A stretch of DNA of 15,575 nucleotides from Nocardioidaceae bacterium (GTDB taxonomy: Bacteria; Actinomycetota; Actinomycetes; Propionibacteriales; Nocardioidaceae), in NCBI GenBank assembly GCA_013811715.1, contig JACCUS010000155.1:1-15575 (forward strand), written 5' to 3'. The translations under genes and the position numbers were made by a program. Shown piece by piece: positions 6,238 to 13,333 of this stretch. The notes under the pieces were generated by a model. That model searched no databases, had not been told where the DNA came from, and saw only the letters and a list, made by a program, of their open reading frames with translations. Within the stretch, counting starts at the first letter, position 1. Each line of letters starts with the position of its first letter.

Positions 6238-6930
6238 GGCCCTCGGCAGCGGGATCCAGCGGCGGGAGGTGACGAGGACGTGGGTCGGGGCGACCAGGAC
6301 TGCCCGGGCGGCCCCCAGCTGCCGGTGCTCGGGCAGCCGACGCGTGAGCGGGCGGACGCCGCCCGTAACCGGCGCGTCCTGCTCACCGCCGCCCGGGCGA
6401 TCATGACCGAGTGCGGGGTTGCCGACGTGACGATGGACAGGGTCGCCGCGCGGGCCGGCGTCGGTGTCGGCACGGTCTACCGGCGGTTCGGGGACCGCTC
6501 CGGGCTCGGCTATGCGCTGCTCGACGACGCCGAGCGGCGGTTCCAGGCCTCGTTCCTGTCCGGCCCGCCACCGCTGGGCCCGGGAGCGCCCCCCGCTGAT
6601 CGGATCCGCGCCTTCTTGCACGCGTACGTCGACCGGCTCGAATCGCAGGCCGACCTGCACGCCATCGCCGAGTTCCACGCGCCCACGGCGCGCTACAGCG
6701 CCCCCTACCAAGTGCACCGTGCACACCTGGAGGGGCTGCTCACCCAAGCCCGCCCGATCGGCCGGACCACCGATGAGAGCTACCTCGCCGACGTGCTGCT
6801 GGCGGCGCTCGGGGCCGGGCTGTTCACCCACCAGCGGCGGGACCGCCACTTCGGCACCGACCGAATCAAGAACGGCCTCGACCGGCTGCTCGACGACCTG
6901 ATCCAGGCCGACGCCGGCAATTGCCGATGA
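6232..6930 (+). CDS. TetR-family transcriptional repressor
   Basis: The 232-aa product has a canonical TetR DNA-binding domain at about residues 38-90. It reads RERADAARNRRVLLTAARAIM, then the helix-turn-helix ADVTMDRVAARAGVGVGTVYRRFGDRSGLGYAL. The C-terminal half is the variable ligand-binding domain; the ligand is unknown. The gene diverges from the yceI-like/FMN reductase operon and two matching dyads lie between them, so self-regulation and control of that operon are likely. Start is uncertain: ATG at 6232 has no ribosome site, whereas GTG at 6280 has GGGAGG at 6264-6269 with a longish 10-bp spacing and would remove 16 poorly conserved residues. The first ~37 residues are Gly/Pro-rich and outside the domain. 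Confidence 0.92.
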   Translation: MQGPRQRDPAAGGDEDVGRGDQDCPGGPQLPVLGQPTRERADAARNRRVLLTAARAIMTECGVADVTMDRVAARAGVGVGTVYRRFGDRSGLGYALLDDAERRFQASFLSGPPPLGPGAPPADRIRAFLHAYVDRLESQADLHAIAEFHAPTARYSAPYQVHRAHLEGLLTQARPIGRTTDESYLADVLLAALGAGLFTHQRRDRHFGTDRIKNGLDRLLDDLIQADAGNCR

Positions 6931-6949
6931 CTGCCGGCGGAGCGGCAGT
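6930..6949 (+). terminator. Hairpin overlapping the TetR stop codon
   Basis: ACTGCCG (6930-6936) pairs with CGGCAGT (6943-6949) around a 6-nt loop. The first base is the last of the TetR stop codon. A terminator separating tetR from dapA is the likely role; no U-tract follows. Confidence 0.4.
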
Positions 6950-6973
6950 GCTCGCCTCCCGGGCCGGCCGAGA

Positions 6974-7003
6974 ATGACTGACGGCAACTCGAAGGCGTAA
7001 CCT
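6974..7003 (+). promoter_or_regulatory. Candidate promoter for leaderless dapA
   Basis: ATGACT (6974-6979, four matches to TTGACA) and TAACCT (6998-7003, TAnnnT) are 18 bp apart. The -10 ends 7 bp before the dapA ATG, and no Shine-Dalgarno sequence precedes that ATG, so the dapA-rnj message probably starts at the start codon. Confidence 0.5.
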
Positions 7004-7010
7004 CGTCCGC

Positions 7011-7934
7011 ATGAGCCCCGCTGTTACCGCCCCGTTCGGGCGGGTCCTCACCGCCATGGTGACGCCGTTCCGCGACGACGGCGCCCTCGACCCCGCTGCC
7101 GCCGCCGAGCTGGCGACCCACCTCGTCGACCACGGCAACGACGGACTGGTCGTCAGCGGCACGACGGGGGAGTCGCCCACCCTCACCGACGACGAGCAGG
7201 ACCGGCTGCTGCGCGCCGTCGTCGAGGCCGTCGGCGACCGCGCCAGCGTTGTCGCCGGCGTCGGCACGTTCGACACCGCCCACTCGATCGGACTCGCCGA
7301 GGCGGCGGCCGCTGCCGGCGCCGACGGGCTGCTGGTCGTGTCGCCGTACTACAGCAAGCCTCCGCAGTCCGGGCTCTCCGCGCACTTCGCGGCCGTCGCC
7401 GACGCCACCGACCTGCCGGTGATGCTCTACGACATCCCCGGCCGCACGGGCGTCAAGATCTCCGCCGAGACTCTCGCCCGGGCCGCCGAGCACGACCGGA
7501 TCGTGGCGGTCAAGGAGGCCAGCGGGGACCTGTACGCCGGCAGCTGGCTGATGCGCGAGACCGACCTGGCGATCTACTGCGGCGACGACGCGCTCAACCT
7601 GCCCTGGCTCGCCATCGGCGCGGTCGGCGTGGTGTCGGTCGTCGGTCACGTCGCGGGGAAGCGGTACGCCGACATGGTGGCCGCCATCGACTCCGGCGAC
7701 CTGGAGCAGGCGCGCAAGATAGACCGGTCGATCCTGCCGGCCCTCGGAGCGATCATGACCCGCACCCAGGGGGCCATCATGGCCAAGGCAGCGCTGGAGC
7801 TGTCGGGTCGGCTGCCGAACCGACACGTCCGGTTGCCCCTCGTGGAGGCGACAGACGCTCAGGTCGCCGAGTTGCGCCGCGACCTCGTCACCGCAGACCT
7901 GCTGGAGATCGCGTCCTTGCAGGGAACCGCATGA
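7011..7934 (+). CDS. dapA: 4-hydroxy-tetrahydrodipicolinate synthase
   Basis: DapA condenses pyruvate with aspartate semialdehyde, the first step of the branch leading to diaminopimelate and lysine. The 307-aa product is a class I aldolase TIM barrel with the family's GTTGESPTL motif, YDIPGRTG with the active-site tyrosine Y140, and the Schiff-base lysine K168 in VAVKEASGD. ATG at 7011 gives the expected N-terminus (FGRVLTAMVTPF). The start has no ribosome site, and a -10 lies 7 bp upstream, so the transcript is likely leaderless. The stop overlaps the rnj start as ATGA. This dapA-rnj pairing is common in actinobacteria and in some other phyla. Confidence 0.97.
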   Translation: MSPAVTAPFGRVLTAMVTPFRDDGALDPAAAAELATHLVDHGNDGLVVSGTTGESPTLTDDEQDRLLRAVVEAVGDRASVVAGVGTFDTAHSIGLAEAAAAAGADGLLVVSPYYSKPPQSGLSAHFAAVADATDLPVMLYDIPGRTGVKISAETLARAAEHDRIVAVKEASGDLYAGSWLMRETDLAIYCGDDALNLPWLAIGAVGVVSVVGHVAGKRYADMVAAIDSGDLEQARKIDRSILPALGAIMTRTQGAIMAKAALELSGRLPNRHVRLPLVEATDAQVAELRRDLVTADLLEIASLQGTA

Positions 7935-9622
7935 GTCATCCTCACCCCGAGCTGGGAGCTCCACCCGAGCTGCCGCCCAACGGCTTGCGTGTCATCCCGC
8001 TCGGCGGGCTCGGCGAGATCGGCCGCAACATGGCGGTCCTCGAGCATCAGGGCCGGCTGCTCATCATCGACTGCGGAGTGCTGTTCCCCGACGAGAACCA
8101 GCCCGGCGTCGACCTGATCCTGCCCGACTTCGAGCAGATCAGGACCCGCCTCGACGACGTCGAGGCAGTCGTTCTCACCCATGGCCACGAGGACCACATC
8201 GGGGCGGTGCCCTACCTGCTGCGGGAGCGTCCCGATATCCCACTCGTCGGCTCCAGGCTCACCTTGGCCTTGCTCGAGGCGAAGCTGCGCGAGCACCGCC
8301 AGACGCGGGCGCCGAAGTACGAGGTCAAGGAGGGCCAACGCATCACGTTCGGGCCGTTCGACCTGGAGTTCGTTGCGGTCAACCACTCGATCCCGGACGC
8401 GCTGGCGGTCGCCGTACGCACCCAGGCCGGCCTGCTGCTGCACACCGGCGACTTCAAGATGGACCAGCTGCCGCTGGACGGGCGGATCACCGACCTGCGG
8501 GCGTTCGCGAGGCTCGGCGAGGAGGGGGTCGACCTGCTGCTGGTCGACTCGACGAACGCCGAGGTGCCGGGCTTCACGACGTCCGAGCAAGACATCGGCC
8601 CGGTGCTCGAGCGGGTCTTCCACCGCAGCACCCAGCGCATCATCGTGGCGTGCTTCGCCTCGCACGTGCACCGGGTGCAGCAGGTGATGGACGCCGCGGT
8701 GTCGCAGGGCCGGAAGGTGGCGTACGTCGGACGCTCCATGCTCCGCAACATGGGGGTGGCGCGCGACCTCGGCTACCTCACCGTGCCACCCGACACCCTC
8801 ATCGACATGCGGGCGCTGGACGACCACCCCCCCGAGAAGGTGGTCATCATCTCGACCGGGTCGCAAGGTGAGCCACTCTCTGCCCTGGCCCGGATCGCGC
8901 ACCGTGACCACGACCGCATCCATATCGAGCCCGGCGACACCGTCGTGCTCGCCTCGAGCCTGATCCCGGGCAACGAGAACTCGGTGTTCCGCGTCATCAA
9001 CGGGCTCACCCGGCTCGGCGCGAATGTCGTACACAAGGGCAACGCGCTCGTGCACGTCTCCGGCCACGCGACCGCCGGCGAGCTGCTCTACTGCTACAAC
9101 GTGCTGCGTCCTCGCAACGTGCTCCCGGTGCACGGCGAGGTGCGGCACCTGTTCGCCAACGCCGCCCTCGCCGTCGACACCGGGGTCCCGCGCGAGCATG
9201 TCGTGATCGCCGAGGACGGCGTGGTGGTCGACCTCGTCGACGGGGTGGCCAAGGTGAGCGGCAAGGTCGAGTGCGGATACATCTTCGTCGACGGGTCGTC
9301 GGTCGGTGACATCACCGAAAGCGCCCTGAAGGACCGGCGGATCCTCGGCGACGAGGGTTTCATCTCTGTGCTGGTGGTGCTCGACTCGGCGTCGGGGAAG
9401 CTGGTGGCGGGCCCGGAGATACATGCGCGCGGGTTCGTCGAGGACGAGAGCGTCTTCGAGGAGGTCAAGCCGCTGATCGAGGAAGCGTTGTTGAAGGCGA
9501 CCCGAGACGGCAACGACGACCCCTATCAGCTGCAGCAGGTGATCCGGCGCACGACCGGTCGCTGGGTCAACAAGGCGCATCGGCGCCGGCCGATGATCAT
9601 CCCGGTTGTACTCGAAGCCTGA
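7931..9622 (+). CDS. rnj: Ribonuclease J (metallo-beta-lactamase/beta-CASP RNase)
   Basis: RNase J is a 5'-3' exonuclease and endonuclease for mRNA decay and rRNA maturation. The 563-aa product begins with the family block VIPLGGLGEIGRNM. The zinc-binding HGHEDH is at residues 84-89, and other metal ligands lie in VAVNHSIPDA and LLHTGDFKMD. The beta-CASP insert includes CFASHVHRVQQV and ISTGSQGEP, followed by VHVSGHATAGEL and LPVHGEVRHL. The C-terminal domain ends KAHRRRPMIIPVV. All motifs of an active enzyme are present. The ATG overlaps the dapA stop, so the two genes are co-translated. A membrane protein gene starts about 7 bp after its stop. Confidence 0.97.
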   Translation: MSHPHPELGAPPELPPNGLRVIPLGGLGEIGRNMAVLEHQGRLLIIDCGVLFPDENQPGVDLILPDFEQIRTRLDDVEAVVLTHGHEDHIGAVPYLLRERPDIPLVGSRLTLALLEAKLREHRQTRAPKYEVKEGQRITFGPFDLEFVAVNHSIPDALAVAVRTQAGLLLHTGDFKMDQLPLDGRITDLRAFARLGEEGVDLLLVDSTNAEVPGFTTSEQDIGPVLERVFHRSTQRIIVACFASHVHRVQQVMDAAVSQGRKVAYVGRSMLRNMGVARDLGYLTVPPDTLIDMRALDDHPPEKVVIISTGSQGEPLSALARIAHRDHDRIHIEPGDTVVLASSLIPGNENSVFRVINGLTRLGANVVHKGNALVHVSGHATAGELLYCYNVLRPRNVLPVHGEVRHLFANAALAVDTGVPREHVVIAEDGVVVDLVDGVAKVSGKVECGYIFVDGSSVGDITESALKDRRILGDEGFISVLVVLDSASGKLVAGPEIHARGFVEDESVFEEVKPLIEEALLKATRDGNDDPYQLQQVIRRTTGRWVNKAHRRRPMIIPVVLEA

Positions 9623-9629
9623 CCTCGTC

Positions 9630-11045
9630 GTGTCCCAACTGGCCGCTGCGTCGGCGGCCCGGTCCTCGTCGCGGCTCGGTGTTGCCGAGCGGCTGCGCCG
9701 CTGGCTGGCGGTGCCGATCGCGTTCTTGGCCTCGTGCCTGGCCGTGGTCAGCGCGACGAGCCTGCCCGACGTACTGGTTTCTGTCGCCCCGCTGTCGGAC
9801 GTGGACGCGCGCTTTGCGGGTTGGGCGGGCGTCGGCATGCTGGGGTGTCTCGGGGCGGCCTCGTTGGCGCTGCTGTTCGGGCCGCGGCTCGGCGCTGGTC
9901 CGCCGCTGTCGGTGGGCGCGGCGGCCTCGGTGTTCGGGCTCGCGCTGGGCCGTGACGTGGTCGACGACCTGCAGCTGAGCCTGGCGCTGGTGACGCTCGG
10001 TCTGGCCGTCGGCGGTCTCTCGGCCGGTGCGGTGTGCATGACGTTGGAGCTTCCGCGCCGCTGGCGCGGCTGGGTCCTGGCCGGCTGGGGGCTGCCGTTG
10101 GTCGCGGCGTGGCCACTGGTGGCCTGGCTCGCGCTCCATGACGACGCGGGGGAGGCGCTGCGCATAACGCTGGAGCCCTCGGTGTGGGTGCTGAGCCCCG
10201 TCTCGGCCGTGGTGGTGCTGTGGGGCGTCTTGACAATGCTGCTCGAGCCTGCGCGAGTGAGCGCCGCCGGTGGCATGGGCGCGTGGGAGACGGCATGGTC
10301 TGCGTTGCTGGTGGTGGCCTCACTGGCGGCGCTGCTGGCGATGCTGCTCGGCTTCGCCCCTGAGATCTCGCTGGAGTGGCTGCGACCGCTGGTCATCGTG
10401 GTGGCCGGTGCGCTGGTGGTGGGGTTCGGACTGGTGAGCTTCGTGGTGCCGTCGACGTACGCGCGGACCGGCTATGTGGCGGTCACGACGGTGGCGGTGT
10501 GCCTGCCCGTGTGCGCGCAGCTGCTCATCGTCGTGGCCGACGCCGGACAGACCCGGACGACGTGGGTTGCTGTGCTCGTTCTGGTGGCCGCGGCGGCTCT
10601 CGGGTTCGCGGCCGGTTGGTTGCGGCCGTCGGTCGGGGTGGTTGCCGGCCCGCTGGTCATGGCCGCTGCGGCCGCGGGTGGATGGGTGATGCCGACCACG
10701 AGCTGGCCGATGGTGGCCGCGGCGGGCCCGTTGATGTTCGGCGCCGGTTTGGCCTGGGGCGCCGGTTTGCGGCTGGCGAGCACAGACCCGATGGGCATGC
10801 GGTTCGTTGCGATGGCGGCGGTCACCGGGCTCGTCTTCGGGCTGGTCGTGGTGGCGCCGCTGGGCTGGGCGCTCGGCGGGGCGGTGCCTGCCGAGGTCGC
10901 GGACGTGCGTGCTGCTGGTCGAGTGTTCCTCGGGCTCACCTTCGCCGCGGCGGTGCTGGCTGCGGCCGCGACAAGCGTGTCCAGGCCCCGACGGGCCGAC
11001 GCGGCGCCCACCGTCGAACCTGCGGGGGCTGAGTACACAGTGTGA
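9630..11045 (+). CDS. Polytopic membrane protein, about 14 helices, MFS-like
   Basis: I do not recognise a specific family. The 471-aa product is very rich in Ala, Val, Leu and Gly. Hydrophobic stretches fall near residues 25-46, 62-84, 90-107, 113-136, 147-169, 184-205, 222-242, 253-273, 283-303, 311-330, 335-353, 358-380, 391-415 and 431-450. That is about 14 membrane spans, with short cytoplasmic ends. The region 113-170 (GLAVGGLSAGA, then PRRWRGWVLAGWGLP) resembles the helix 4-5 region of 14-helix MFS drug exporters. The usual MFS motif A (GxxxDRxGRR) is degenerate, so transport activity is uncertain. Start: GTG at 9630, 8 codons after an alternative TTG at 9606 that overlaps rnj. No clear ribosome site exists. 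It probably forms the end of the dapA-rnj operon. Confidence 0.8.
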   Translation: MSQLAAASAARSSSRLGVAERLRRWLAVPIAFLASCLAVVSATSLPDVLVSVAPLSDVDARFAGWAGVGMLGCLGAASLALLFGPRLGAGPPLSVGAAASVFGLALGRDVVDDLQLSLALVTLGLAVGGLSAGAVCMTLELPRRWRGWVLAGWGLPLVAAWPLVAWLALHDDAGEALRITLEPSVWVLSPVSAVVVLWGVLTMLLEPARVSAAGGMGAWETAWSALLVVASLAALLAMLLGFAPEISLEWLRPLVIVVAGALVVGFGLVSFVVPSTYARTGYVAVTTVAVCLPVCAQLLIVVADAGQTRTTWVAVLVLVAAAALGFAAGWLRPSVGVVAGPLVMAAAAAGGWVMPTTSWPMVAAAGPLMFGAGLAWGAGLRLASTDPMGMRFVAMAAVTGLVFGLVVVAPLGWALGGAVPAEVADVRAAGRVFLGLTFAAAVLAAAATSVSRPRRADAAPTVEPAGAEYTV

Positions 11046-11071
11046 GCAAGTCGAGTCGGGGCATCGACGAG

Positions 11072-11119
11072 CCGGCCGGAGGAAATTGTCACCGCCAACC
11101 GATCATCGATGTCGGCCGG
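11072..11119. terminator. Inverted repeat between convergent genes, possible bidirectional terminator
   Basis: CCGGCCG (11072-11078) and CGGCCGG (11113-11119) form a 7-bp stem with a 34-nt loop in the 74-bp gap between the membrane protein gene and the SDR gene, which face each other. The right arm abuts the SDR stop codon. Position is suggestive; the long loop and lack of a U-tract weaken the call. Confidence 0.3.
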
Positions 11120-11863
11120 TCAGCCGCGGCCGAGGACGGCTCCGCCGTTGACCTGCAGGATCTGTCCGGTGGTGAAGCCGGAAAGCGGGGAGGCCAGGTA
11201 GCAGACGGCCTCGGCGACCTCGTCGGGCGTCCCGGCGCGCTTGACCAGCGTGGACTCGACCCGTGGCTCGACGATCTCTGGGCTGAGCCGACCCTCCCAG
11301 AAACCGGTGTCGGGCACGAACCCCGGCGCCACCACGTTCGCGGTGATGCCCTCGGAGCCGAGCGCCGTGGCGAGTCCGAACATCCAGGCATGCAGCGCTG
11401 ACTTGGCAGCGCCGTACGATCCCGGCCCGCGCACCCCGGCGACGGAGCTCATCGCCACGATTCGCCCACCGGGTCGCGAGAGGTGGGGCAGCAGCGCCTC
11501 GGTGAGCAGCACGGCTGTCAACACGTTGCTGCGAAAGTCGGCAAGCCACCCGGCCTCGATGTCGGCCAGGCTTTCCTGGCCGCCGCTGGACACGCCTCCG
11601 GCGTTGTTGACGAGTACGTCGACCGGGCCGTGGCTCGTTACGGCGGCAGCCACCCGGCCGACCTCAGCGGGGTCGACGAGGTCGGCCGCCTCCCAGCCGA
11701 CCCGTTCGGCGTCGACCCCGGAGTTGATCGCCTTCGCCGACCGTTCGAGCACCTCTTCGCGGCGGCCGATGATGGTCACCTGGTCACCGTCGCTGGCGAA
11801 CCGGCTGGCGACGGCCAGGCCGATGCCGGTGCCGCCACCAGAGACCACAACACGTCTGCTCAT
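11120..11863 (-). CDS. SDR-family NAD(P)-dependent oxidoreductase
   Basis: The 247-aa product is a classical short-chain dehydrogenase/reductase. It has a Rossmann fold starting VVVSGGGTGIG near residue 5, NNAG at 85-88, catalytic Ser139/140, Tyr150 and Lys154 (SYGAAK), and the C-terminal LASPLSGFTTGQILQVNGG typical of FabG-like enzymes. The cofactor loop reads SGGGTGIG where TGxxxGIG is usual; Ser for Thr is conservative. The substrate cannot be told from sequence. The ATG at 11863 has no ribosome site, but a TATCGT -10 lies 6 bp upstream, so it is probably leaderless. It faces the membrane protein gene and diverges from the sigma cluster. Confidence 0.93.
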   Translation of the reverse strand: MSRRVVVSGGGTGIGLAVASRFASDGDQVTIIGRREEVLERSAKAINSGVDAERVGWEAADLVDPAEVGRVAAAVTSHGPVDVLVNNAGGVSSGGQESLADIEAGWLADFRSNVLTAVLLTEALLPHLSRPGGRIVAMSSVAGVRGPGSYGAAKSALHAWMFGLATALGSEGITANVVAPGFVPDTGFWEGRLSPEIVEPRVESTLVKRAGTPDEVAEAVCYLASPLSGFTTGQILQVNGGAVLGRG

Positions 11864-11869
11864 GGCGCC

Positions 11870-11875
11870 ACGATA
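11870..11875 (-). promoter_or_regulatory. Candidate -10 element for the leaderless SDR gene
   Basis: TATCGT on the minus strand fits TAnnnT and ends 6 bp before the ATG at 11863, placing the transcript start at the start codon. No -35 is convincing; TGCAGC at the right distance is a poor match. Confidence 0.45.
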
Positions 11876-11919
11876 GCCAGGTGCTGCAGTCGGCTGCACC
11901 GCATGGGATCGACACCGCG

Positions 11920-11953
11920 AGGGTGGGGCGGCCCCCTCGAACCGTCCCACCCT
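11920..11953. repeat. Inverted repeat AGGGTGGG / CCCACCCT
   Basis: Two perfect 8-bp arms (11920-11927 and 11946-11953) are separated by 18 bp, upstream of the two tighter hairpins. It could form a stem or give half sites for a regulator of the SDR or sigma genes. Overlapping alternative pairing (CGAGGG / CCCTCG) exists within the same stretch. Confidence 0.35.
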
Positions 11954-11965
11954 TGCGGCGTCAGC

Positions 11966-11987
11966 CCACCCGACCGAGATCGGGTGG
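11966..11987. repeat. Perfect 8-bp hairpin CCACCCGA / TCGGGTGG
   Basis: Arms 11966-11973 and 11980-11987 enclose a 6-nt loop. It is the strongest stem in the window and lies between two divergent start sites, not at a gene end, so an operator or a transcript leader element is more likely than a plain terminator. Confidence 0.55.
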
Positions 11988-11988
11988 C

Positions 11989-12003
11989 CGGGTGTTGCAC
12001 CCG
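11989..12003. repeat. Second hairpin CGGGTG / CACCCG
   Basis: Arms 11989-11994 and 11998-12003 form a perfect 6-bp stem with a TTG loop, 1 bp after the preceding hairpin. Both hairpins share the CGGGTG/CACCCG core, giving four copies of the core in 38 bp. Confidence 0.5.
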
Positions 12004-12199
12004 TTACCCTGCTGCTCAAGAGGCCGGCGTGGTGGCGTTGATACAACCGAGCCCAGAAGTTTTCGCGAAGGGCAGCAGGAGACCGCGCAGCGTCACTACG
12101 ATGAGGAGCGAAACTCACGCGCAGAACGAGTATCAAGCCGAGGAGATGTCACTCCTATGTGGTGTGAATGTCGTGGCGTTGCAAGAGAAGGGGCGGACG

Positions 12200-12823
12200 G
12201 TGAGCGTTCAAGACGCCCACGACGCCCCTAGCGACGCGCCTGACGACGCGCCTAGCGGTGCGTCGGTGTGGGTGCAGGCCGCCGACCACTTTCGCCGTTG
12301 GCGTGGTGGCGACCACGCCGCGCTCGACGACCTGGTCCGCTCTCTCACGCCCGTGCTGTGGCACGTCGTCCGGTCGTATGGGCTGGACCGCGACCAGGCG
12401 GAGGACGTCGTACAGAGCGCCTGGTTGACACTGGTCCGACGACACGAGTCCATTGCGGACCCGCAGGCGGTCGCATCGTGGCTGACCACGACGGCGCGGC
12501 GGGAGGCATGGCGGGTGTCGCGAGCCGACGCCAGGTCGTCCCCTGTGGCAGAAGAGGTCATCGAGACCCGCATCCCTTACCAGCAAGCCGTCGAGACCGA
12601 GGTGGTCGGCGCCGACGAGCAAGTCCGGCTGTGGCGGTGCGTACGACGGCTCGACCCCCGTTGCCAGCGGCTGCTGCGGATCGTGGCTTTCGCGGAACGC
12701 CCGGACTACGCAGGAATAGCCCAAGAGCTCGACATGCCCGTGGGCAGCATCGGCCCGACACGGGGACGCTGCCTGTCGAAGCTGAAGGCGTTGTTGATCG
12801 ACCAGACGGGAGCTCGACCATGA
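12200..12823 (+). CDS. ECF-like RNA polymerase sigma-70 family factor
   Basis: The 207-aa product has sigma region 2 at about residues 37-109 (DHAALDDLVRSLTPVLWHVVRSYG, DQAEDVVQSAWLTLVRR, WLTTTARREAWR). Region 4 is at about 142-198, with a helix-turn-helix (DYAGIAQELDMPVGSIGPTRGRCLSKLK). Region 3 and region 1.1 are absent, as in group 4 factors. It should direct RNA polymerase to a small set of promoters. The N-terminus bears three DAP[S/D] repeats and is probably disordered. Start: GTG at 12200 is preceded by AGAAGGGG with 6 bp spacing. In-frame ATG at 12146 and 12101 lack a properly spaced site. The stop overlaps the next gene as ATGA, implying coupled production with a possible regulator. 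Confidence 0.9.
   Translation: MSVQDAHDAPSDAPDDAPSGASVWVQAADHFRRWRGGDHAALDDLVRSLTPVLWHVVRSYGLDRDQAEDVVQSAWLTLVRRHESIADPQAVASWLTTTARREAWRVSRADARSSPVAEEVIETRIPYQQAVETEVVGADEQVRLWRCVRRLDPRCQRLLRIVAFAERPDYAGIAQELDMPVGSIGPTRGRCLSKLKALLIDQTGARP
12221..12256 (+). repeat. Three tandem 12-bp units encoding DAP[S/D]
   Basis: GACGCCCCTAGC, GACGCGCCTGAC and GACGCGCCTAGC follow each other in frame at the N-terminus of the sigma factor (residues 8-19). They extend its acidic, proline-containing leader. Copy number is likely to vary between strains. Confidence 0.8.
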
Positions 12824-13302
12824 ACGAGCACGACGTCTCCTACCGCGAACTGGCCGAGATGTGGCAGGCCAAGGATCCGATGCCACCCGGGTTGGTGGAG
12901 AAGGTCCTGGTCGCCCTCGCCACGGAGGACCTCGACGCCGAGTACGAGATGCTGCACGTCGTGGAGCGCACCACCGAGCTCTCTGGTGCGCGAGGCACTG
13001 GTGAAGCCGTCACGATCTCGTTCGCGGGTGGCTCGGTCGCGGGTGGCTCGTTCTCGCTGCTGTTGCGGGTGAGCGCGGTGGAGAAGCGGTCCTGCCGCGT
13101 CGACGGTTGGGTGACCCCCGCCCAGCCGATGAAGGTCACCATCGCCCAGAAGAAGAAGCGCTGGGAGGCGGCCGCCGACACGTTCGGGCGATTCGAGTTT
13201 GCGCGGCTGCCCACCGGGCTGACGCGCTTCTGGCTGCTCGCCGACCACACCAGTGGCAAGGACGGCGAGCACCTCTTCGCCACCCCGACGTTCGAGCTCT
13301 GA
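12820..13302 (+). CDS. 160-aa protein in anti-sigma position, function unknown
   Basis: No family is recognised with certainty. Residues 1-50 look like amphipathic helices (YRELAEMWQAKDPMPPGLVEKVLVALATEDLDAEYEML). Residues 62-160 look beta-rich; the stretch DTFGRFEFARLPTGLTRFWL resembles the G-x-F-x-F-x-x-L-P-x-G motif of carboxypeptidase-regulatory-like beta sandwiches. The gene overlaps the sigma factor by 4 bp, the usual place for an anti-sigma or co-regulator, but no HxxxCxxC zinc motif and no membrane helix are present. The only cysteine is C92. An anti-sigma role through the helical N-terminus is therefore inference. A 31-bp gap separates it from the peptidase gene. Confidence 0.8.
   Translation: MNEHDVSYRELAEMWQAKDPMPPGLVEKVLVALATEDLDAEYEMLHVVERTTELSGARGTGEAVTISFAGGSVAGGSFSLLLRVSAVEKRSCRVDGWVTPAQPMKVTIAQKKKRWEAAADTFGRFEFARLPTGLTRFWLLADHTSGKDGEHLFATPTFEL
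13021..13050 (+). repeat. 15-bp tandem duplication encoding [FV]AGGS
   Basis: Two adjacent 15-bp units, 13021-13035 and 13036-13050, differ at a single base and encode FAGGS and VAGGS in the 160-aa protein. It looks like a recent slippage duplication in a glycine-rich loop. Confidence 0.75.
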
Positions 13303-13333
13303 GCAACACCCGATCTCCGCGAAGGGAACCACT

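Larger units (their letters stand above)
11864..12199. promoter_or_regulatory. 336-bp divergent intergenic region upstream of the sigma cluster
   Basis: This gap lies between the start of the SDR gene and the chosen sigma factor start. Its SDR-proximal half (11918-12003) is dense in inverted repeats listed separately. The other half holds TTGATA at 12038-12043 and a TACGAT at 12097-12102, neither with a good partner. An open frame in phase with the sigma factor runs through the last 100 bp (ATG at 12101 and 12146), so the message or protein may start earlier. A 116-codon frame at 11881-12231 is Arg/Pro-rich with no recognisable features and was not called. Confidence 0.5.

Noticed and set aside
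5601..6473. Extended 290-aa form of the YceI-like protein starting at 6473
   Set aside because: The first 109 residues are antisense to the TetR gene and unlike any YceI protein. The ATG at 6146 has a good ribosome site and the conserved N-terminus.
6163..6987. 274-codon minus-strand frame opposite the TetR gene
   Set aside because: It runs through the clear TetR helix-turn-helix gene on the other strand and shows no family features or proper start context.
7859..10396. 845-codon open frame on the minus strand opposite rnj and the membrane protein gene
   Set aside because: Its translation is Arg/Asp/Val-rich low-complexity sequence without domains, while the plus strand carries unmistakable RNase J motifs. 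Such antisense frames are expected in GC-rich coding DNA.
12101..12199. Earlier in-frame sigma factor starts at 12101 or 12146
   Set aside because: Neither has a correctly spaced ribosome site (the GAGGAG before 12146 abuts the ATG), whereas GTG 12200 does. The possibility of a longer form is kept open but not preferred.
11881..12231. 116-codon plus-strand frame in the SDR-sigma gap
   Set aside because: It is Arg/Pro-rich, crosses the hairpin cluster, has no ribosome site at its start and overlaps the sigma factor in another frame.
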